NCBI RefSeq assembly: GCF_017876115.1
Contig: NZ_JAGINO010000020.1
Location: 62,001-126,000 of the forward strand
Direction: 5' to 3'
Source: Azospirillum picis
Lineage (GTDB): Bacteria > Pseudomonadota > Alphaproteobacteria > Azospirillales > Azospirillaceae
DNA length: 64,000 nt
Part shown: positions 17,955 to 26,675 of the stretch, piece after piece
Numbering within the stretch: the stretch's first letter is position 1
Layout of the letters: the number at the start of each line of letters is the position of its first letter
Made by a program: the position numbers and the translations under genes
The notes under the pieces: generated by a model
The model's input: only the letters and a program-made list of their open reading frames with translations
Database searches by the model: none
What the model was told of the DNA's origin: nothing

Positions 17955-18875
17955 TCAGCCTTGCTGCTCCGGTTCTTCCCAGGGAAGCAGGCATGTCCGG
18001 ATGGTCTCGGCCAGCAGGGCATAGGTGCTCTGGCGAGGCGATGAGCGCCGCCAGACCATCATGATGTCACGGACCGGAGCGCCCCTGGTCAGGGGACGTG
18101 CCACGACCAGCTTCTCGCGCAGGACGTCCGAACGCACATACAGCGCCGGCAGCAGCGAGAGGCCCATTCCCGTCGCCACCATCTGGCGCAGGGTATCCAA
18201 GGTGGTCCCGGCATAGTCGCGGGCATGGATGGCGCCCACCTCGCGGCAGAGCGCCGCGATCCGGTCATGCAGGCGATGCCCCCGCTCCATGGTCAGGATG
18301 GTCTCTCCCGCCAGATCCTCAGGCCGCACCGTCTCCCGGGCAGCCAGGCGATGGTCGGCCGGAAGCACCAGGTGCAGAGGCTCGCGGATCAGGCGGACCG
18401 ACGTGAAGTCCGCATGGTTGGGGTCGTCCGGCAGGAGCAGGACGTCATGGACGCCGTCGGACAGCTTCCTCGGCAGGGTCTCCAGCCGATCCTCGCGGAC
18501 GACGACGCGCAGATGCGGGAAGGATCCGCGCAGCGAGGGCATGGCCAGCGAGAGGACGTAGGCTCCCACGGTTTGCACCACCCCCATCTGCAGCGTTCCC
18601 TGCAGGGCGTTCGGGTCGTCGCGGCGGGCGATCTCGCGGATGTCCTCCACCTCGGCGAGGATGCTTCGCGCCCGGCGGGCGATTTCCGAGCCGACGGGCG
18701 TCAGAAAGACCCGCGCGCGCGTCCGCTCCACCAGTTGGCTTCCCAGCCGCGCCTCCAGTTCCTTCACCTGCATGCTCAGTGTCGGTTGGGTGACATGGCA
18801 GAACTCCGCCGCCCGGCTGAAGCTCAGGGTGTCGGCCACGGCGACGAGATAGCGCAACTGCTGGATGCTGGGCAT
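17955..18875 (-). CDS. LysR-family regulator, OxyR-like, lacking one redox cysteine
   Basis: A 306-residue LysR-type regulator. The N-terminal winged helix (MPSIQQLRYLVAVADTLSFS, RAAEFCHVTQPTLSMQVKEL) and the effector domain are both OxyR-like. In E. coli OxyR the sensor segment is GHCLRD with a second Cys nine residues later; here it reads GHRLHDRIAALCREVG, so the first cysteine is Arg while the second remains. Peroxide sensing by the classical disulfide is therefore unlikely. The gene is divergent from nhaA across 237 bp, where its operator should lie, as nhaR adjoins nhaA in enterobacteria. Confidence 0.85.
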   Translation of the reverse strand: MPSIQQLRYLVAVADTLSFSRAAEFCHVTQPTLSMQVKELEARLGSQLVERTRARVFLTPVGSEIARRARSILAEVEDIREIARRDDPNALQGTLQMGVVQTVGAYVLSLAMPSLRGSFPHLRVVVREDRLETLPRKLSDGVHDVLLLPDDPNHADFTSVRLIREPLHLVLPADHRLAARETVRPEDLAGETILTMERGHRLHDRIAALCREVGAIHARDYAGTTLDTLRQMVATGMGLSLLPALYVRSDVLREKLVVARPLTRGAPVRDIMMVWRRSSPRQSTYALLAETIRTCLLPWEEPEQQG

Positions 18876-19112
18876 GCGGCTATCTTATAGAAAATCCCTA
18901 TAACCAACAACGATGATATCGATTTTCCATTTCCTCCCCGCTGTGCTGTTTGTGGGACAGGGCCGCTGTTCGCCGGCCGGGCAAAGTCTCGGCGGCAAGA
19001 ACGCGGCGGCAAGAACTCTATGGCCAAACCCTGTTGAAGGCGTGTGCTGCGTGCGCCGGGCGAACCCCAGAAACGGAGACGTGGATCAACCCTGTCCAGG
19101 AAGCGCAGTCCC

Positions 19113-20330
19113 ATGTATGAAAATCAGGCATCGCAGCCGAAAGTTCATAAGGCCCGGCTCATCATCCGGCAGTTTCTTGAAAATTCATCCTCGGGCGGCA
19201 TTGTTCTCATCGCGGCCGCCCTGCTGGCCTTGCTTGTCGCCAACTCGCCGCTCCACGGCCTGTATGTGGATGGCCTCGCTGCTTACATCGGCGGCCTTTC
19301 GGTGCTGCATTGGGTCAATGACGGGCTGATGGCCCTCTTCTTCCTCATGGTCGGGCTGGAGATCAAACGCGAGATGATCGACGGCCAGTTGTCGACATGG
19401 TCCAGGCGGATCCTTCCCGGTTCGGCCGCCATCGGGGGCATGATCGGACCCGCGGTGATCTATCTTGCGTGCAATCTTGGTGGGAACGGCCAGCCCGGCG
19501 GATGGGCGATTCCGGCCGCGACCGACATCGCCTTCGCACTCGGCGTGCTGTCCCTGCTCGGCCCGCGCGTGCCGATGTCCCTCAAGGTGTTTCTGACGGC
19601 TCTGGCCATCATCGACGACCTGGGGGCCGTGATCATCATCGCGCTGTTCTACACCGGCAACCTGGACGCCACGGCGCTCGGTGCGGCCGGCGTGGTCACC
19701 GCGATCCTGATCGGCCTGAACCGGTCCGGCGTCAGGGCGCTGTCGCCCTATCTCGGGCTCGGCGCGGTTCTGTGGTTCCTCATCCTGAGGTCGGGCGTGC
19801 ATGCGACGCTGGCGGGCGTCGTGCTGGCCCTGACCATCCCGCTGCGGCCGGGGCCGGCGGCCTCGGACGGCACCGACTCGCCGCTGCACAGGCTTGAGCA
19901 CGCCATCATGCCGTGGGTAACCTTCGCCATCGTTCCGGTTTTCGGCTTTGCCAACGCCGGTGTTTCGTTTGCGGGAACCTCGCTCGCCTCGCTGGTCCAA
20001 CCCGTGCCGCTGGGCATCGCGCTCGGCCTTTTCCTCGGCAAGCAGAGCGCCATCTTCCTGACCGTGTTCGCCGTGGTCCGGCTCGGTTGGGCCGATCTGC
20101 CCCTCCACGCGACCTGGCGCCAGGTCTACGGTGTCTCGCTCCTGTGCGGCATCGGCTTCACCATGAGCCTGTTCATCGGCCTGCTCGCCTTTCCGGACAG
20201 CCCCGCCATGCAGAACGACCTGAAGCTCGGCGTCATTCTGGGGTCCGTGCTCTCCGCCTTCAGCGGGGCATTGCTCCTGCGGACGGCACGGCCGGCAGCG
20301 GAGAAGGCGGTGCCATCGGCCCGACGGTAG
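19113..20330 (+). CDS. nhaA: Na+/H+ antiporter NhaA
   Basis: NhaA expels Na+ in exchange for protons and serves pH and salt homeostasis at the inner membrane. The 405-residue protein has the signature ATDIAFALGV (equivalent of D133) and ALAIIDDLGAVIIIALFYT with the Asp-Asp pair corresponding to D163/D164. Family length is about 390. The ATG at 19113 is chosen for CAGGAAG upstream and because homologues start shortly before the amphipathic FLENSSSGG segment; an in-frame extension back to 19044 is not needed. Confidence 0.95.
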   Translation: MYENQASQPKVHKARLIIRQFLENSSSGGIVLIAAALLALLVANSPLHGLYVDGLAAYIGGLSVLHWVNDGLMALFFLMVGLEIKREMIDGQLSTWSRRILPGSAAIGGMIGPAVIYLACNLGGNGQPGGWAIPAATDIAFALGVLSLLGPRVPMSLKVFLTALAIIDDLGAVIIIALFYTGNLDATALGAAGVVTAILIGLNRSGVRALSPYLGLGAVLWFLILRSGVHATLAGVVLALTIPLRPGPAASDGTDSPLHRLEHAIMPWVTFAIVPVFGFANAGVSFAGTSLASLVQPVPLGIALGLFLGKQSAIFLTVFAVVRLGWADLPLHATWRQVYGVSLLCGIGFTMSLFIGLLAFPDSPAMQNDLKLGVILGSVLSAFSGALLLRTARPAAEKAVPSARR

Positions 20331-20561
20331 GGCGCTCTCCAAGCGGCATCCGTCGCCGCATCACGGAGGGCAAGGCGGCCGGGACGTCCGGCCGCCGCCA
20401 TCGCGGAACGGGGATTCCGCACGGGCCGCGATGTTCCCCGGCGGGCCTCATCGCCTGCCGGCATTTCTCGGTGGCCGACGGAAAGGTCTTTGCACCAAAA
20501 TCCCAATTTCAGAAAAAATTCCTATAACCTCTCCGCAAGTCGCCTCTTGCGGAGCCACGCC

Positions 20562-21338
20562 ATGCCGATCGACGCCAGTGCCCTCACCCAGGACCGTCTC
20601 CCCCGCTGGGCGGAGGAGCCGCCGGTTCCCTCCGGCGGCTCGCTGGTCCCCGGATCGCAGTTCCATGAGGACCAGTGGATCATGGCCGCCGGCATGCTGG
20701 CCCGCGGCAACTCCTTCCTTCAGGTTTCCCGCGCCATGGGCTGCAGCCGCACCACGCTCTGGCGGGCCTACTACGGGTCGAAGGATCTCCGCATCCGTGT
20801 CTGGTGGGAGCGCGAGGCGCTGAACCGCGAGGCCGAGTTGCGCCTGTCCTCGCTGCGCGCCCTGGTGGCCGAGCAGATCGAGCGGCTGGTCTCGGCCGGC
20901 GATCCCTCGACCGTGCGCTGGCTGGCCGAGCGGCTCGGCCTGTTCGCCGGCCTCGACGCCCCGGCTGCCGGCGACCGGCGCCGCCCCCCGTCGCCGTCCC
21001 CCGCGCTCTCCACCGCGGCCGGCCTTGCCCCGGCCGCGTCCGCCGAAGCCGTTTCCGATCCGGCCGGCCGACGGCCTTCCCCTCCACGCCGCGACCCCGG
21101 CGTTCCCGCCGACCGGCCGGCGGTCACCGTTCCCGAACTCGACGACGAACATCCCGGCGCCTGGCGCGAGCGCACGCCGCGCGATCCCGCCATCGTCGCC
21201 GCCATCCTGGCCCGTCCGGAGGCCGCCGGGCCGAAGGCCGTCCATCCCTGGGCCTTCAACCCGCAGGAGGATTTCCCCAACCTTGTCCCGGAACCGGTGA
21301 GCCGCCGCGGGGCCGGCGCCTTCCCGCGCACCCTGTAG
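20562..21338 (+). CDS. Hypothetical helix-turn-helix protein
   Basis: A 258-residue protein. Residues 45-75 (MLARGNSFLQVSRAMGCSRT, TLWRAYYG) form a convincing helix-turn-helix of the terminase-small/resolvase type, followed by a helical segment EALNREAELRLSSLRALVAE. The C-terminal half is Pro/Ala-rich and disordered. Start at 20562 with GCGGAGCC upstream. DNA binding is inferred; targets unknown. No phage genes adjoin it, so I call it a hypothetical regulator, not a terminase. Confidence 0.6.
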   Translation: MPIDASALTQDRLPRWAEEPPVPSGGSLVPGSQFHEDQWIMAAGMLARGNSFLQVSRAMGCSRTTLWRAYYGSKDLRIRVWWEREALNREAELRLSSLRALVAEQIERLVSAGDPSTVRWLAERLGLFAGLDAPAAGDRRRPPSPSPALSTAAGLAPAASAEAVSDPAGRRPSPPRRDPGVPADRPAVTVPELDDEHPGAWRERTPRDPAIVAAILARPEAAGPKAVHPWAFNPQEDFPNLVPEPVSRRGAGAFPRTL

Positions 21339-21470
21339 GCGGCCGGGATGGAACAGCGGCAGGAAAAACGTTCCATGCCGTTCCAGCCGCCGGCGCTCCC
21401 CTCGACGCCCGTCTCCACGCTCCCTTTAAGGCTTCCCTCGACGCCGGAACGGGCATCACGGCCGCACCCC

Positions 21471-22622
21471 TCACAGCAGCGACAACTGGTCGCCCTTGGC
21501 CGGCGGCGGACGGAAGCGCGTGCAGTCCAGCCGCCAGCTCCGCTCGCCCAGCCCCAGCCTGCGGCAGGCCAGCCTGAAGCGGTGGCGCAGCAGCTCGGCA
21601 TAGGGGCCGGTGCCGGTCATCCGCGTGCCGAAGCCGGAGCGGTAGAGCGCGCCGTCGCGGCTCTGCCGCATCAGGCTCAGCACGCGGTCGGCGCGGTCGG
21701 GCGCGTGGACGCGCAGCCACTCCTCGAACAGGGTGGCGATCTCCAGCGGCAGGCGCAGCAGGATGGTGCTGGCGGCGGTCGCCCCGGCTTCGGCCGCCGC
21801 CTCCAGGATCGCCTCCAGCTCGTGGTCGTTCAGCGCCGGGATCATCGGGCTGGCCAGCACCGACACCGGCACGCCGGCGCGGGCGAGGTCGCGGATGGCG
21901 TCCAGCCGGCGCGGCGGCGTGCTGGCCCGCGGCTCCATCACGCGGGCGAGGCCGCGGTCGAGCGTCGTCACCGACAGCGACACCGCGGCCAGCCCCTCGG
22001 CCGCCATCGGTGCCAGGATGTCGAGGTCGCGCAGCACCAGCGCCGACTTGGTGATGATGCTGACCGGCTGGTTGAAGGCGCGGCAGACCTCCAGCACGCG
22101 CCGGGTGATGCCCTCCGTCCGCTCGACCGGCTGGTAGGGGTCGGTGTTGGCGCCCAGCGCCAGCGGTTTGCAGGCGTAGGACTTCGCCCGCAGCTCCCTG
22201 GCCAGCAGCTCCGCCGCGTTGCGCTTGGCGAACAGCTTCGTCTCGAAATCCAGCCCCGGCGACAGGTTGAGATAGGCGTGGGTCGGCCGGGCGAAGCAGT
22301 AGATGCAGGCGTGCTCGCAGCCCTGGTAGGGGTTCACCGACTGGTCGAAGGCGACGTCCGGCGACTGGTTGCGCGCGATGATCGAGCGGGCCGAGGCCGG
22401 CGAGACGGTGGTGCGGACGGGATCGGACAGCGCCCCGTTGCCGCCCTCCTCATAGCCGGTCCAGCCGTCGTCGGTCAGGGCGCGGGTCTCGCGCTCGTAG
22501 CGGCCGGTGGCGTTGCTGACCGCGCCGCGGCCCTTGACCGGCGGCCGCCGGATCTCGTCCGGCGGCTCGTGCCACTCATCGTCCGGCAGCTCGCGCCACG
22601 CATCGTCCGGGGTCTCGTCCAT
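21471..22622 (-). CDS. PA0069-family radical SAM protein (SplB-like)
   Basis: A 383-residue radical SAM enzyme. The cluster motif is CEHACIYC (CxxxCxxC), preceded by NPYQGC and followed by FARPTHAYL as in the PA0069 family related to spore photoproduct lyase. SAM-binding-like segments such as GANTDPYQPVER and SVTTLDRGLARVMEPR follow. The substrate of the PA0069 group is not established. The first 40 residues contain an acidic/Trp repeat (WRELPDDEWHEPPDE), beyond the family core. Confidence 0.88.
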   Translation of the reverse strand: MDETPDDAWRELPDDEWHEPPDEIRRPPVKGRGAVSNATGRYERETRALTDDGWTGYEEGGNGALSDPVRTTVSPASARSIIARNQSPDVAFDQSVNPYQGCEHACIYCFARPTHAYLNLSPGLDFETKLFAKRNAAELLARELRAKSYACKPLALGANTDPYQPVERTEGITRRVLEVCRAFNQPVSIITKSALVLRDLDILAPMAAEGLAAVSLSVTTLDRGLARVMEPRASTPPRRLDAIRDLARAGVPVSVLASPMIPALNDHELEAILEAAAEAGATAASTILLRLPLEIATLFEEWLRVHAPDRADRVLSLMRQSRDGALYRSGFGTRMTGTGPYAELLRHRFRLACRRLGLGERSWRLDCTRFRPPPAKGDQLSLL

Positions 22623-22691
22623 GCCCGCCAGCTTAGCCGCGGCGGATTGGAACGTAAAGGGAACAAACGGTCCGAGGGAAAGGTCGCATAT

Positions 22692-22707
22692 ATAAAGATA
22701 TCTTTAT
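22692..22707. promoter_or_regulatory. Perfect 16-bp palindrome upstream of ahcY, candidate operator
   Basis: ATAAAGATATCTTTAT reads the same on both strands and lies about 130 bp before the ahcY start, in the only AT-rich patch of the region. It has the size and style of an ArsR-family operator; SahR, an ArsR-type sensor of S-adenosylhomocysteine, controls ahcY in many proteobacteria. Assignment to SahR is inference. Confidence 0.5.
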
Positions 22708-22835
22708 GCTTGCATGGATGTCCGCCCGCTGATAGATCCACGGTCAATTCATGTCGGCATGGCCGGACGTCCGGCCGATCCCTCACCGCCGCCGCACCAC
22801 CGCTCTCATCACCGCCCTCCAGGAGTTTTCCCCGC

Positions 22836-24134
22836 ATGGCCGCCGAATTCACGGACTACAAGGTCAAGGACATCAGCCTCGCGACCTGGGGCCGCAAGGA
22901 GATCACCATCGCCGAGACCGAGATGCCGGGCCTGATGGCCCTGCGGTCCGAATTCGGCGATGCCAAGCCGCTGGCCGGCGCCCGCATCGTCGGCTGCCTG
23001 CACATGACCATCCAGACCGCCGTGCTGATCGAGACGCTGACGGCGCTCGGCGCCACCGTGCGCTGGTCGTCCTGCAACATCTTCTCCACCCAGGACCAGG
23101 CCGCCGCCGCCATCGCCGCCGCCGGCATCCCGGTCTTCGCCTGGAAGGGCGAGACGGAGGAGGAGTTCTGGTGGTGCATCGAGCAGACCCTGCGCGGGCC
23201 TGACGGCTGGACCCCGAACATGATCCTGGACGATGGCGGCGACGTCACCCAGATCATGCACGACAAGTATCCGGAGATGCTGGCCGGCGTCCGCGGCCTG
23301 TCGGAGGAGACCACCACCGGCGTCCACCGTCTCTACGAGATGATGAAGAAGGGCACGCTGAAGGTCCCGGCCATCAACGTGAACGACAGCGTCACCAAGT
23401 CGAAGTTCGACAACCTCTACGGCTGCCGCGAGTCGCTGGTCGACGGCATCAAGCGCGCCACCGACGTCATGGTCGCCGGCAAGGTCGCCGTGGTCGCCGG
23501 CTACGGCGACGTCGGCAAGGGCTCGGCCGCCAGCTTGCGTTCGCAGGGCGCCCGCGTCCTGGTGACGGAGATCGACCCGATCAACGCGCTCCAGGCCGCG
23601 ATGGAAGGCTACCAGGTCGTGACGATGGACGAGGCGGCGCCGCAGGGCGACATCTTCGTCACCGCCACCGGCAACGTCGACGTCATCACGCTCGACCACA
23701 TGCGCGTCATGAAGGACCGGGCCATCGTCTGCAACATCGGCCACTTCGACAGCGAGATCCAGATCGAGGCTCTCCGCAACTACAAGTGGGAAGAGGTCAA
23801 GCCGCAGGTCGACGAGGTCGTCTTCCCCGACGGCAAGCGCCTGATCGTGCTCGCCCAGGGCCGCCTGGTGAACCTGGGCTGCGCCACCGGCCACCCCAGC
23901 TTCGTGATGAGCGCCAGCTTCACCAACCAGGTGCTGGCCCAGATCGAGCTGTGGGCCAACCACGCCAACTACGAGAACAAGGTCTACGTCCTGCCCAAGC
24001 ACCTGGACGAGAAGGTGGCCCGCCTGCACCTCGACAAGATCGGCGCCCGGCTGACCACTCTGACCGACAAGCAGGCCGAATACATCGGCGTCAAGGCCAC
24101 CGGCCCCTACAAGCCGGACCACTACCGCTACTAA
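22836..24134 (+). CDS. ahcY: Adenosylhomocysteinase
   Basis: The NAD-dependent enzyme hydrolyses S-adenosylhomocysteine to homocysteine and adenosine, relieving product inhibition of methyltransferases. The 432-residue protein is full length. Motifs: GCLHMTIQTAVLIETL, SSCNIFSTQDQAAA, the NAD-binding GYGDVGKGSA, GHFDSEI, TGHPSFVMSASFTNQ, and the conserved C-terminus KPDHYRY. The ATG at 22836 has CAGGAG upstream. A palindromic operator candidate and a strong terminator bracket it, so it is a single-gene unit. Confidence 0.98.
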   Translation: MAAEFTDYKVKDISLATWGRKEITIAETEMPGLMALRSEFGDAKPLAGARIVGCLHMTIQTAVLIETLTALGATVRWSSCNIFSTQDQAAAAIAAAGIPVFAWKGETEEEFWWCIEQTLRGPDGWTPNMILDDGGDVTQIMHDKYPEMLAGVRGLSEETTTGVHRLYEMMKKGTLKVPAINVNDSVTKSKFDNLYGCRESLVDGIKRATDVMVAGKVAVVAGYGDVGKGSAASLRSQGARVLVTEIDPINALQAAMEGYQVVTMDEAAPQGDIFVTATGNVDVITLDHMRVMKDRAIVCNIGHFDSEIQIEALRNYKWEEVKPQVDEVVFPDGKRLIVLAQGRLVNLGCATGHPSFVMSASFTNQVLAQIELWANHANYENKVYVLPKHLDEKVARLHLDKIGARLTTLTDKQAEYIGVKATGPYKPDHYRY

Positions 24135-24155
24135 AGCGGCCGTGGGGTTGAGCGG

Positions 24156-24197
24156 AAAAAAAAGAGGGCCGTCCCGTCAGGGCGGCCCTTTTTTCTT
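24156..24197. terminator. Terminator after ahcY
   Basis: A stem GGGCCG with CGGCCC, flanked by an A-run on the left and TTTTTT on the right, works in both directions and serves ahcY and the converging flavoprotein gene. Confidence 0.9.
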
Positions 24198-24245
24198 GGA
24201 AGGCTTGACGGGGTGCCGGCTTTCGCCGACCCTCGCAACGCCATT

Positions 24246-25487
24246 TCAGCCGGTGGCCGTCCGCTCCAGCCACTCCACCATTCCCTTGCCGGCCGCCACC
24301 CCCATGGCGAAGCAGCCCTGCAGCAGGTAGCCGCCGGTCGGGGCCTCCCAGTCCAGCATCTCGCCGGCCAGGAACAGGCCGGGGCGGCGGGCCAGCATCA
24401 GCCGCTCGTCCAGCTCGGACAGCCGCACGCCGCCGGCCGAGGAGATGGCGCGCTCGATCGGGCGCACGCCGGTCAGCACCACCGGCAGCTCCTTGATCCG
24501 GCGGGCGAGCGCCGCCGGGTCGGCCAGCTCGGCGGCGGGGGCGAACTCGCGCAGCAGGGCGGCGCGCGGGCCGGCCAGCGACAGCGCCTTCTTCAGGAAG
24601 GTCGCCAGCGATTCCGCACCGCGGCGGCGCAGGCGCCGGGCCAGTTCGGCCTCCGGCATGTCCGGCAGCAGGTCCAGCGTCAGGGTCGCCCAGCCCTCCG
24701 CCGCGATGGCGTCCCGCAAGGGCGCGCTCAGGGCGTAGACGGCGCCGCCCTCGATGCCGGCCTCGGTGATGACGAACTCGCCCTTCAGCCGGCGGCGGGT
24801 GCCGGACCGGTCGATGGCCGACAGGCCGACGCTCTTGACCGGCTGGCCGGCGAAGCGCCCGCGCAGGTGGTCGGACCACGGCACCTCGAAGCCCATGTTG
24901 GACGGCGCCAGCGGCGCCACCCCCACCCCCAGCCCCTCCAGCAGCGGCACCCAGCCACCGTCGGACCCCGTGCGCGGCCAGCTCGCCCCGCCCAGCGCCA
25001 GCAGGGCGGCGCGCGGAGCGGCGGTGACGGCTTCCCCGCCATGGCGGAAGGCCAGCGCGCCGTCCCCGGTCCAGCCGGTCCAGCGGTGGCGGCCGTGCAG
25101 GGTGACGCCGAGCCCGTCCAGCCGCCGCAGCCAGGCCCGCACCAGGGTCGAGGCCTTCATCTGCACCGGGAAGACGCGGCCGCTGCTGCCGACGAAGGTC
25201 TCGATGCCCAGCCCGGCCGCCCAGCCGCGCAGGTCGTCGGGCGTGAAGCCGGCCAGCAGGCGGCGGAACAGCGGCTCGGCCGTGCCGTAGCGCGGCAGGA
25301 AGCGGTCGGGCGGTTCGGAATGGGTCAGGTTCAGCCCGCCGCGCCCGGCCAGCAGCAGCTTGCGCGCCGGGGTCGGGGTGTGGTCGAACACGGCGACCCG
25401 CAGGCCGGCACCCGCGGCGATCTCCGCCGCCATCAGCCCGGCGGGGCCGGCACCGACGATGGCCACGTCAGGGGTGTGGTGGGGCAC
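24246..25487 (-). CDS. TIGR03862-type flavoprotein (BaiN/HI0933-like)
   Basis: A 413-residue FAD protein. The N-terminal dinucleotide motif is VAIVGAGPAGLMAAE, followed by KLLLAGRGGLNLTHSE, the signature of the HI0933 family; the C-terminal FAD motif is LFLAGEMLDWEAPTGGYLLQ. The family consists of predicted NAD(P)/FAD oxidoreductases with no settled physiological reaction. It converges on ahcY. Confidence 0.88.
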   Translation of the reverse strand: MPHHTPDVAIVGAGPAGLMAAEIAAGAGLRVAVFDHTPTPARKLLLAGRGGLNLTHSEPPDRFLPRYGTAEPLFRRLLAGFTPDDLRGWAAGLGIETFVGSSGRVFPVQMKASTLVRAWLRRLDGLGVTLHGRHRWTGWTGDGALAFRHGGEAVTAAPRAALLALGGASWPRTGSDGGWVPLLEGLGVGVAPLAPSNMGFEVPWSDHLRGRFAGQPVKSVGLSAIDRSGTRRRLKGEFVITEAGIEGGAVYALSAPLRDAIAAEGWATLTLDLLPDMPEAELARRLRRRGAESLATFLKKALSLAGPRAALLREFAPAAELADPAALARRIKELPVVLTGVRPIERAISSAGGVRLSELDERLMLARRPGLFLAGEMLDWEAPTGGYLLQGCFAMGVAAGKGMVEWLERTATG

Positions 25488-25577
25488 TGGAAACGGCTTT
25501 CGGCGGTTGGTGGGCGCATCCGCCCCCTCCCTCCCGCGTCCGGGCGGAGGAAGGGGGCGCCGGGAACTGGAGCCGCC

Positions 25578-25844
25578 TCAGTCGTCGTAATCCTGGTCCT
25601 GGGCGACCTCTTCGGCGAGGTCGGCGGCGAGATCGGCGAAATAGCCGGCGTCGACCTCCAGGCCGTTCTCCTCGCAGATGCGCATGAAGATGCGGTAGGC
25701 GTGCAGGATGGCGACGTCGAGGACGACGAGATCGCCTTCCTCGCTGTGACGGTCGGCGACGTCCCGTTCCTGAAGGGTGGCGACGATGTCGTGAGCGGCG
25801 GCCTGCAGGACCGCGTCCATGGCTTGTTTGTGTTGGGTCGACAT
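25578..25844 (-). CDS. Small acidic hypothetical protein
   Basis: An 88-residue, predominantly helical, acidic protein (ends EEVAQDQDYDD). I recognise no family. Start MSTQHKQAMD with GGATCCACCACG upstream on the minus strand. Codon use matches its neighbours. Confidence 0.6.
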   Translation of the reverse strand: MSTQHKQAMDAVLQAAAHDIVATLQERDVADRHSEEGDLVVLDVAILHAYRIFMRICEENGLEVDAGYFADLAADLAEEVAQDQDYDD

Positions 25845-26072
25845 CGTGGTGGATCCTTAGTGCCGGTCGAGCTTCGCGCCCCCGCCCGGCCGGACCGGCG
25901 CCGCATGGCCGGCGGGGGTGGCCGAACCGTCGGAGGGGACGGGCGCGTCGGGGGCTCCGTTCGTCCGCGAAAGTTCGGCCTCCCCTTTGTTGTAGAATCC
26001 TTTTTCGGGGCCGAACAAGCCCCTTCACGGCGACCGCCGGGCGGCCTTCGGGGTAACCGCCTGCCCTCCGGG

Positions 26073-26648
26073 TCAGCGCCCCACCGGCGCCAGCAGGGCG
26101 CTGCCGACATAGCCCAGCGCCCGCCCGTCGCGCCCCACCCTGTACCAGGTGCCGGCGGCCTCCAGCACGGTGACCCGGTCGCCGGCCTCCAGCACGTCCA
26201 GCACCTTGGCGTCGCAGGCCGGCGCGACCCGCAGGTTGCCCGCCGCGCGCAGCCGGGCGAGGCTGCCGGCGGCGAGGCCGGGGCGGCGCGCCGCCGTGAG
26301 GGCGTCCGGCAGGGCGCAGCCGCGGTCCTCCGCGGCGGCCTTGGCGTAGGGGGCGGCCGCCGGCGGCGGCTTTGCCGGGGGCGGGGTGGGGGAGGGGGAA
26401 GGCTCCGCCGCTCCGGGGGCAGTGACCGGGGACAGCGGCGGCGCCGGTTCCGGCGGATGCTCCCACAGGATGCCGGGCTCCAGCGGGGGAGAGGCCGGCG
26501 CGGCCAGGGTCAGGCGGGGCAGGTCGACGATCGGCGCGGCGGTCGGGGTGGCGTGTTCGGCCGGTGCCGCGGCGGCGCTCCGGCCCGCCGGCACCAGTGC
26601 CAGCAGCAGCGCCAGCGCCACCCATCCAAGTCCGCAGAGGTTTCGCAT
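26073..26648 (-). CDS. Secreted SH3-domain protein
   Basis: A 191-residue protein with a signal peptide (WVALALLLALVPAG), a long Pro/Ala-rich linker (about residues 30-110), and a C-terminal bacterial SH3 domain: LRVAPACDAKVLDVLEAGDR, VTVLEAAGTWYRVGRDGRAL, GYVGSALL. Such domains bind peptidoglycan or stay near the wall. It lies 27 bp behind the next upstream gene on the same strand, so the two may be cotranscribed. Confidence 0.78.
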   Translation of the reverse strand: MRNLCGLGWVALALLLALVPAGRSAAAAPAEHATPTAAPIVDLPRLTLAAPASPPLEPGILWEHPPEPAPPLSPVTAPGAAEPSPSPTPPPAKPPPAAAPYAKAAAEDRGCALPDALTAARRPGLAAGSLARLRAAGNLRVAPACDAKVLDVLEAGDRVTVLEAAGTWYRVGRDGRALGYVGSALLAPVGR

Positions 26649-26675
26649 CGCCCGCCTCCGTCCGTCGGTCCCTTG

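Noticed and set aside
22630..22835. SAH or SAM riboswitch before ahcY
   Set aside because: I could not fold the leader into a known SAH or SAM class; the palindrome at 22692 points to a protein operator instead.
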